Shown piece after piece: positions 31,101 through 37,494 of a stretch of DNA of 37,494 nt; the first letter of the stretch is position 1, and every line of letters starts with the position of its first letter. The notes under the pieces are model-generated. The model ran no database searches, had not been told where the DNA came from, and saw nothing but the letters and a program-made list of their open reading frames with translations. Origin of the DNA: Diphasiastrum complanatum (lineage: Eukaryota > Streptophyta > Lycopodiopsida > Lycopodiales > Lycopodiaceae); contig MU835647.1 of the NCBI GenBank assembly GCA_029204225.1, forward strand, positions 1 to 37,494, in the 5' to 3' direction. A program made the translations under genes and the position numbers.

Positions 31101-32784
31101 AAAAGCAGAAAAGTAAAATGAAACCAATGATGAAATGGAACCAACGATGGAAACGACACCAACGACGTGACACAAAAAATGTCGCGACACATAGAGCGAC
31201 TATACTTACTGGATGATACTTGACATATAGATCAACAGAGTACACAAACATTGTAAAGTAGTAGTCTGATGCAAGCATGTAAGCAACTATTCATCACTAT
31301 ACTGATGGACAGAGATATGACTATGGTCACATCGTTAGGTACTAGAGCACTTCCGTGCTATACTAGCCCCCATGGATATCTGGTAACTGTTTTCCGAGAG
31401 CCCAAACACCGAACAACTTGGGCAAATCCATGCCATTCAAGTCTACCATTGTCAAACTCTATATGAGTACGTGACCTTACAAACAACACTGGGACACCGG
31501 ATGCAAGCGAATTTAATCAAATAAAAAGTACAAGCTCATGTCTATTTTAACGTACATAAGATCAAACTTTTCTAACATTATTAGTTACTACATTTAAAGG
31601 AAGAAATTTCAGTATAATCATGCATGGATAAAACTTCTTGTAGTAACGAGTAAGACTGCCCACCGTATTGGTGCAGTTTTGTATAGCATCATACCTGAAT
31701 GATAGACGAAGTCATCTCTTGCGAATTATCCATCTTCAGCTATTTTAACAAATCACCTACATGCTAGAAGATTCAAACCGAAAGTATTGTGTTAAGCGTA
31801 AAGTACATATGTCACCCTCATAGTCTTTAACAATAGTTAACCCATCATTCTGCTGCAGATTATTAACTTATCATTCAACTTATTCAAGAGCAATTCCTTC
31901 CGCACAATATCTACAATATACAAATAATCATGTTTTGTGTATACATCTTCTCAGAAAGAAACAATCAAACCAAGCATTCTTCATGTTACACTCTTAGAAG
32001 CCAATCTACTCCTTATCAGAGGCAACAATCATTATAGTTTGTATCATACAACCATAGCAATCATCCAGAGCAACCAATTATAGCAAGTTACAGCCAATGG
32101 AATAGCAGAAATGCTCTTATCAATCACATATAAGCATGCATCATTGTAATCACTGGAATCCATAAGTAAAGACAGCGGTCCATCGCACTTTTTCCATCCT
32201 TAAATACTGTAAAATGCGTGGAATAATGCATGCATGCAAGGCCATGCTTCATCGTAGTATCAATATGGAATTTATACTCAGAAAGCAGCGCTAGCCAGCG
32301 GCCCATTCCGCTACACAGATAGCATTGGCCAACGACTACTAATCACACATAATCAGTGATACTTTCTATATACACCTGGATAGCTGTCCAGCGCCAACTA
32401 TAACTCAATCAGTGATAAAAAAATACCTATAAAGGTGCCCACTACTGCTCCTTGAGGCAACACTTGATTGTAAGAATGCCAAATCACAGTTTTGCAAGCC
32501 AAAACTTGCTACTACACAACAGTAATCACAACAAGTTGTAAACATTCATTCCTAATAGTAAAGTACAACACAAAACCTTCATTATCAGCGAGCTAGCATT
32601 CCTCATATCGTTCTCACCTTAGGTTGCAGTATCGTTCACATGATTGCACTTCCAATAGCTTTCACGAGTATTCCTCTTCAATAACAATCACCGTAAAGAA
32701 AAGCACCAGTAGAGCAGGGTTGAAGGGGAGAGAGAGAAAGCAGGAAAGTATGAGGGAAAGTGAATAGGGTTCTGTGACTTCCCT

Positions 32785-32792
32785 CTTTATAG
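32785..32792 (-). promoter_or_regulatory. TATA-like box in long repeat copy 1
   Basis: The minus strand reads CTATAAAG, followed some 25-30 bases on by CACAGAACCCTATTCAC, a plausible start region. It is conserved in copy 2 at 35752-35759. Function is inferred from the motif only. Confidence 0.4.
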
Positions 32793-33059
32793 AATCAGAG
32801 GACACTTAGGTGTACTAAGTGCAAATTGCTGCTCACCATTAGATTGACTGTTCAAAATGTGCACAGATCTTGGCCCTTGGAAAGACTACCAGCTTTTCCA
32901 ACACTTTTTTTAGAATTTAAAAAAAAAAAAAATGGGGTCTTCTATCATAGCAAGGCATTTTTCTTCTGCCTCGACTAGTAAAAAAGGTTATTACGTGACA
33001 TTTGCATTCTACAGAGGTTTGCGAAGTAAATAGAGTAATATATTTACATAACAGAGCCC

Positions 33060-33286
<227 letters not shown>

Positions 33287-33775
33287 CTAACTGCTCACCA
33301 AAATTTTTTTAGCATTTTTTGGTAAAGTAAACTTGAGCCCAGGGAACAAGTCGCATAAAAATAGGTTGTTTAAAATCTCATACAATCTTTTTCTCATGAA
33401 GCCATTATTTTGAAAAGCAAGAACAATGTTTTTGACCTCATCCGTAAAGGTATCCAGTTTGCTACAACAGTACATGACAGCAATAATCTGAGCGACAATT
33501 ACTTTATACGAGTTCATAATCGGCCTATTGGCAGTTAAGTGTATATACTGAAAGAACGAAAACGAAAGTTTTCGTCTCTTGTCAAATTTTTTCATATGAA
33601 ACTTTCCTGATAAAGAATCAAAGGTAGTGATAATATTCAAAAAATTAACCGTGTTATCCGAAGCGTCTTCTTTTTCTATAGTGAGGTACTCCAAGAGATA
33701 GATCCATAAGGCATTATCATCGATACGAGGTTGCATCTTGTCTAGAAATACAAGGAAGGGGCTCCCCATAGCCAA
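33287..33775 (-). pseudogene. Reverse-transcriptase-like fragment, Penelope-like/retron-type (tentative)
   Basis: An open frame of about 160 codons. It starts LAMGSPFLVFLDKMQ, resembling the G-x-x-MGSPLSP motif of Penelope-type RTs. PRIDDNALWIY follows, where a Y-I/V-DD catalytic string would be expected (here R-IDD), then NTVNFLNIITTF, resembling the conserved NFLD block. SGKFHMKKFDKRRK and YIHLTANRP match the usual G---F-K---- YIH--S-HP pattern, and a tail AFQNNGFMRKRLYEIL resembles the F-x-NGY--R-L block. Spacing between MGSP and IDD is compressed, implying deletions. A stop lies just upstream of LAMGSP, and no endonuclease domain is seen. It is not copia or gypsy RT. The alternative is an unrelated protein with chance resemblance. 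First ATG 33769. Confidence 0.45.
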
Positions 33776-34328
33776 GAGTCACCGCACCATGAAACCATCC
33801 TGTGGACTACATCGTACAATAAACCTTGTTAGCCATAAAATACAAGTAAATGTAAAGGTTTGGTGCTACCCCGACCAAAGGGTAGCCGGGGTGGCATCAG
33901 AGATGCTAGAGAGAGAGTAAGAAGATTTCACATAGTCCCTCTTGACAAGTCAAGACCAAACCCTTTGAACCCTTCAATTTATAGCATAATAGATTAAAAT
34001 ATAGCTATATAAAGTATAACCTAAAGAAGCAAGTTCTAAGACACCCAGTTGTTACCTGCCACCATCCCACACAACAAAACCGCACAAGTTAGTCATGTGA
34101 GGAAGACAGGTGTCATAGCTGAGCATAAGTTGTTATCCATGTCCAAAACAAGATTCACTACTTTATCAGCCAAATTGCATTTATAAAAAGTATGTCCAAT
34201 CTTCCCTATCATTCACTTCATTACTAAGCGATACATTCTACTCTTTAACGAAACCGTATTATGGCATAAGCCATACTGATCAGTACAAGAGCAAAAGAAA
34301 TGTATTAGATCCACATTTACATTTTACA
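33776..34328. other. Segment between RT-like frame and long repeat copy 2
   Basis: No protein-like frame. Contains a stem GCTACCC (33865-33871) / GGGTAGC (33880-33886) with an 8-nt loop, followed by TGGCATCAGAG, which faintly resembles a tRNA-Met PBS but is not placed next to an LTR edge. A short GA run lies near 33912. Confidence 0.4.
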
Positions 34329-35751
34329 TGTAAGCAACTATTCTTCACTATAATGATGGACATAGATATGACTATGGTCATAGCGTTAGGTACTAGAGCA
34401 CTTCCGTGCTATACTAGCCCCCATGGATATCCCGTAACTGTTTTCTGAGAGCCCAAACACCGAACAACTTGGGCAAATCCATGCCATTCAAGTGTACCAT
34501 TGTCAAGCTCTTTATGCATACGTGACCATACGAACAACACTGGGACACCGGATGCAAGCAAATTTAATGAAATAAAAAATACAAGCTCATGTCTATTTTT
34601 AACGTACATAAGATCAGACTTTTCTAACATTATTAGTTACTACCTTTAAAGGAAGAAATTTCAGTATAATCATGCATGGATAAGACTTCTTGTAGTAACG
34701 AGTAAGGCTACCCACCGTATTGGTGCAGTTTCGTATAGCATCATACCTGAATGATAGACGAAGTCATCTCTTGCAAATTATCCATCTTCAGTTGTTTTAA
34801 CAAATCACCTACGTGCTAGAAGATTCAAACTGAAAGTATTGTGTTAAGCATAAAGTACATCTGTCACCCTCATAGTCTTTAACAATAGTTAACCCATCAT
34901 TTTGCCGCAGATTATTAACTTATCATTCAACTTATTCAAGAGCAATTCCTGCCCCACAATATCCACAATATACAGATAATCATGTTCTGTGTATACGTCT
35001 TCTCAGAAAGAAACAATCAAACCAAGCATTCTTCATGTTACACTCTTAGAAGTCAATCTACTCCTTATCAGAGGCAACAATCATTATAGTTTGTATCATA
35101 CAACCGTAGCAATCATCCAGAGCAACCAATTATAGCAAGTTACAACCAATGGAATAGCAGGAATGCTCTTATCAATCACATATAAGCATCCATCATTGTA
35201 ATCACTGGAATCCATAAGTAAAGACAACGGTCCATCGCACTTTTTCGATCCTTACATACTGTAAAATGTGTAGAATAATGCATGCATGCAAGGCCATGCT
35301 TCATTGCAGTATCAATATGGAATTTATACTCAGAAAGCAGCGCTAGCCAGCAGCCAGTGCCAACTATAACTCAATCAATGATAGAAAAGATACCTATAAA
35401 GGTTCCCACTACTGCTCCTTGAGGCAGCGCTGGATTGTAAGAATGCCGAATCACAGTTTTGCAAGCCAAAATTTGCTACTACACAACGGTAATCACAACA
35501 AGTTGTAAACATTCATTTCTAATCGTAAAGTACAGCACAAAACCTTCATTATCAGCGAGCTAGCATTCCTCATAGCATTCTCACCTTAGGTTGTAGTATC
35601 GTTCACACGATTGCACTTACAATAGCTTTCACGAGTATTCCTCTTCAATAGCAATCACCGTAAAGAAAAGCACCAGTAGAGCAGGGCTGAAGGCGAGAGA
35701 GAGAAAGCAGGAAAGTATGAGGGAAAGTGAATAGGGTTCTGTGACTTCCCT

Positions 35752-35759
35752 CTTTATAG
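35752..35759 (-). promoter_or_regulatory. TATA-like box in long repeat copy 2
   Basis: CTATAAAG on the minus strand, identical in context to copy 1. It points towards the RT-like fragment about 2 kb away. Confidence 0.4.
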
Positions 35760-36025
35760 AATCAGAGGACACTTAGGTGTACTAAGTGCAAATTGCTGCT
35801 CACCATTAGATTGACTGTTCAAAATGTGCACAGATCTTGGCCCTTGGAAAGGCTACCAGCTTTTCCAACACTTTTTTTAGAATTTAAAAAAAAAAAAATG
35901 GGGTCTTCTATCATAGCAAGGCATTTTTCTTCTGCCTCGACTAGTAAAAAAGGTTATTACGCGACATTTGCATTCTACAGAGGTTTGCGAAGTAAATAGA
36001 GTAATATATTTACGTAACAGAGCCC

Positions 36026-36027
<2 letters not shown>

Positions 36028-36073
<46 letters not shown>
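36028..36073. repeat. (GA)23 tract at edge of long repeat copy 2
   Basis: Pure GA tract marking the same edge as in copy 1, but less than a third as long. Flanking sequence beyond it (AAATATTCGTG) is unrelated to that beyond copy 1. Confidence 0.95.
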
Positions 36074-36076
<3 letters not shown>

Positions 36077-36219
36077 TATTCGTGTTGGCCACTCTAATCA
36101 TATCACCATTAAATGGAGCACCATTTATGTATTGGGTTCAAATGTACATGATCATGCCTAGTGAACACTTTCCTAAGGCTAGTTTGGGCCTTTTTGTATT
36201 GAGTAATATTGAGGTCCCT

Positions 36220-36456
36220 CTAAATAGTGTTGTGACATTGATGCCATATACAGGACCTCAATACAATTGGGGTGATTGGCATGCTTTGTGTCGTCACCAA
36301 TGGAGATGCAAGTATATGGGTTGAATTCAAATGCTTGTTCTTTAGAGGACCAACGCATGCAAGGACAAGGAGAGGCAACATCTCAAGGGAAAATTTTACA
36401 TACATTTTCGAGCATTCCTTTGTTACATGACCAGGTCGCATGCAATTAAAGCACAA
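36220..36456 (-). pseudogene. Retrotransposon gag zinc-knuckle fragment
   Basis: The minus strand encodes NNLCFNCMRPGHVTKECSK, a CCHC zinc knuckle (C-x2-C-x4-H-x4-C) of a retrotransposon gag, followed by sequence without recognisable domains. It ends abruptly where plus-strand copia RNase H sequence begins near 36466, so the two are from different elements joined head to tail. Confidence 0.55.
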
Positions 36457-36466
36457 ATTGTTAATT

Positions 36467-36727
36467 CTGGCCTTGGTGATGTGGTTAAAAAGCTTGCTGC
36501 AAGAATTTCAGATTGAACAAACAATAACCTTGTTCACTGATAATCAGGCCTGTCTGTTTCTTACTAAGATTTCTGGTTTTCACAGAAGAAGCAAGCACAT
36601 AAGCATTCAATATCATTTTGTGCGCGATCTAGTTCAGGAAGGACAGCTATTTGTTCAATTTTGTCCCACAGCCAGAATGACAGCTGATATTATGACTAAA
36701 GGGAGGGCTGTTAAAGTCACGCTTTAA
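36467..36727 (+). pseudogene. Copia RNase H C-terminal fragment
   Basis: Encodes ALVMWLKSLLQEF, then LFTDNQACLFLTKISGFHRR, SKHISIQYHFVRDLV and TADIMTKG. These are the final blocks of copia RNase H, running into the polypurine tract. Nothing upstream of the WLK block remains. It is the third distinct copia lineage on this strand in the window. Confidence 0.8.
36698..36708 (+). other. Polypurine tract
   Basis: AAAGGGAGGGC, overlapping the end of the RNase H frame, directly precedes a TGTTAAAG sequence suitable as an LTR start. Confidence 0.65.
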
Positions 36728-37027
36728 TTTCTTAAGAAGCATGATAGGCATAGAAACTATAGATAAATACAACTGAGTAGTGAGAGAGGGTTTGTGGATA
36801 AAAAGTTAGTTGTCGTTTAGCACTACTCAAGTTTCATGGCATACACTAGTCGTTGTTTAAGTTCTTGAAATGTACCCAGCTCTTTTTAATATATGAAAGA
36901 GAAATGCGTGGGGTGTAGCAACCCTTTTTCTTTTGCGATCAGAATTCTTCTTGCGTTGTGTTTGTCGTGTGCCAGTACTGACTCTGTGCGATAGGTGTTG
37001 TTGCGCTTTCTTTATTGCTAATCGACA
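36709..37027 (+). repeat. Candidate 3' LTR of copia fragment
   Basis: Begins TGTTAAAGTCACGC immediately after the PPT. A possible end TAATCGACA at 37027 gives a 319-bp LTR with TGT/ACA tips. TTTAATATATGAAAG near 36885 is AT-rich enough to serve as a TATA or polyadenylation region. No second copy is in the window, so the right edge is a guess. Confidence 0.45.
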
Positions 37028-37494
37028 GGTTATCACTCTCTTGTGGGTAATTCAAAGACTGACCCAAAAGAGTGTAATCTCCAGTTCCTCAATGATTGCT
37101 CAAGATCGAGCCGAAGAACCATGCAACTTAAGGAGCTCATTAATACCAGGTTGCAATTTAACTGCTCCATGCAGCTACGAACTTCCTTCTTCAAGTGCCT
37201 GAATATTGCCACAAACGTGGAAATAGTGCGAAACCACGAACTTAGTAATCTAGAGAAAAGCGTGTTTACAGCGAGTCCGGGTAACCAAAATATAGGACGA
37301 GACGCAAATGAACTCAGCCATTATTCAGTGTGAAGCCCTTCAGAGTTCAGATAGAAGATACATCAAATTGAGTTGCAGGCAAGAACCTAGAAATTATTTC
37401 AAATCACCACACACTGTAACACACATTTTTTCAATTGGGACGATCATGTTGAACTGCATTCATGTGCCTTCATGTCAAACCCTGCGTCAATGGA
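37028..37494. other. Flanking sequence at the window end, no recognised gene
   Basis: A plus-strand frame of 96 codons (37043-37333) begins in GGTAATTC context and has no family resemblance. It may be chance. If the LTR at 36709 actually extends further, part of this lies within it. Nothing else was seen. Confidence 0.3.

Larger units (their letters stand above)
29661..31200 (+). mobile_element. Internally deleted copia element (RT to 3' LTR) with possible LTR starts
   Basis: A 30-bp sequence beginning TGAAGAAACAAAAC at 29661-29690 recurs at 30878-30907 (27 of 30 identical). The left copy abuts the middle of a copia RT gene; the right copy starts 40 bp after the gene's end. The simplest reading is that both are the first 30 bases of LTRs (TG start), with everything from within the 5' LTR to mid-RT deleted. 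The outer end of the 3' LTR was not found; about 31190 (...GACACA) is a guess. Confidence 0.5.
34329..36073 (-). repeat. Long direct repeat, copy 2 (about 1.7 kb plus GA tract)
   Basis: Same start (TGTAAGCAACTATTC) and end (GA tract at 36028-36073) as copy 1 and in the same orientation. The non-GA part is about 1,698 bp. Sampling the first 260 bases by eye shows roughly 16 differences, so about 94% identity. The TATA-like box and leader features are retained (35752-35759). In the minus-strand sense this copy lies upstream of the RT-like frame and could have supplied its promoter. Confidence 0.9.

Noticed and set aside
33841-33960. Hammerhead ribozyme beside the RT-like frame (minus strand CTGATG followed by a hairpin and CAAACC)
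   Set aside because: The conserved CTGATGA...GAAA core is not intact and spacing to the hairpin is wrong.
37043-37333. 96-codon plus-strand frame at the window end
   Set aside because: No family resemblance, and it may overlap an uncertain LTR edge; not enough support to call a gene.

Overview
This window looks like a TE-rich stretch of a land-plant nuclear genome. The only convincing host gene is a plant-specific INDETERMINATE DOMAIN (IDD) C2H2 zinc-finger transcription factor on the minus strand (1562-4063). Nearly everything else recognisable is retrotransposon sequence in various states of decay, with tRNA-iMet-type primer-binding sites (TGGTATCAGAGC), AT-rich spacers and long (GA)n tracts. 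I cannot place the species; a large-genome plant is likely, and nothing seen excludes a non-flowering lineage.

Layout. 1-5.3 kb: the IDD gene (three coding exons, canonical GT-AG introns) with its CT/GA-rich upstream leader; the long third exon has a one-base frame disruption at a homopolymer. 5.3-10 kb: AT-rich intergenic DNA with small inverted repeats and no recognisable gene. 10.5-16 kb: a degraded minus-strand Ty1/copia element with internal deletions and a 1,092-bp solo LTR (perfect 5-bp target duplication) inserted in its integrase gene. 16-24.4 kb: a plus-strand Ty3 gag scrap, then a minus-strand Ty3/gypsy gag-protease relic split by a structurally complete Ty1/copia element (18049-24104: both LTRs, PBS, gag-pol, PPT and target duplication present, but coding capacity lost to five stops and two frameshifts). 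24.7-27.6 kb: two clusters of GTGGAT/ATCCAC palindromes bracketing a decayed multi-exon reading frame, possibly a DNA transposon. 28.9-31.2 kb: fragments of other transposons, including a copia RT-RNase H piece bracketed by a 30-bp direct repeat that may be the starts of its two LTRs.

31.3-36.1 kb is the most unusual part. Two direct repeats of about 1.7-1.8 kb (ungapped similarity by eye around 94%), each ending at the same point in a (GA)n tract and each holding a minus-strand TATA-like box, bracket a 1.1-kb segment. That segment has a minus-strand frame with features resembling a Penelope-like/retron-type reverse transcriptase (LAMGSP, IDD, NFLNI and a basic tail). The arrangement resembles the pseudo-LTR organisation of Penelope-like elements and is the best candidate for something undescribed. 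36.1-37.0 kb ends in a gag zinc-knuckle scrap joined to a copia RNase H 3' end with PPT and a candidate LTR.

No tRNA, rRNA, CRISPR or bacterial-type feature was seen. The parts do not form a pathway: the window is one regulatory gene beside layered, nested mobile-element insertions.
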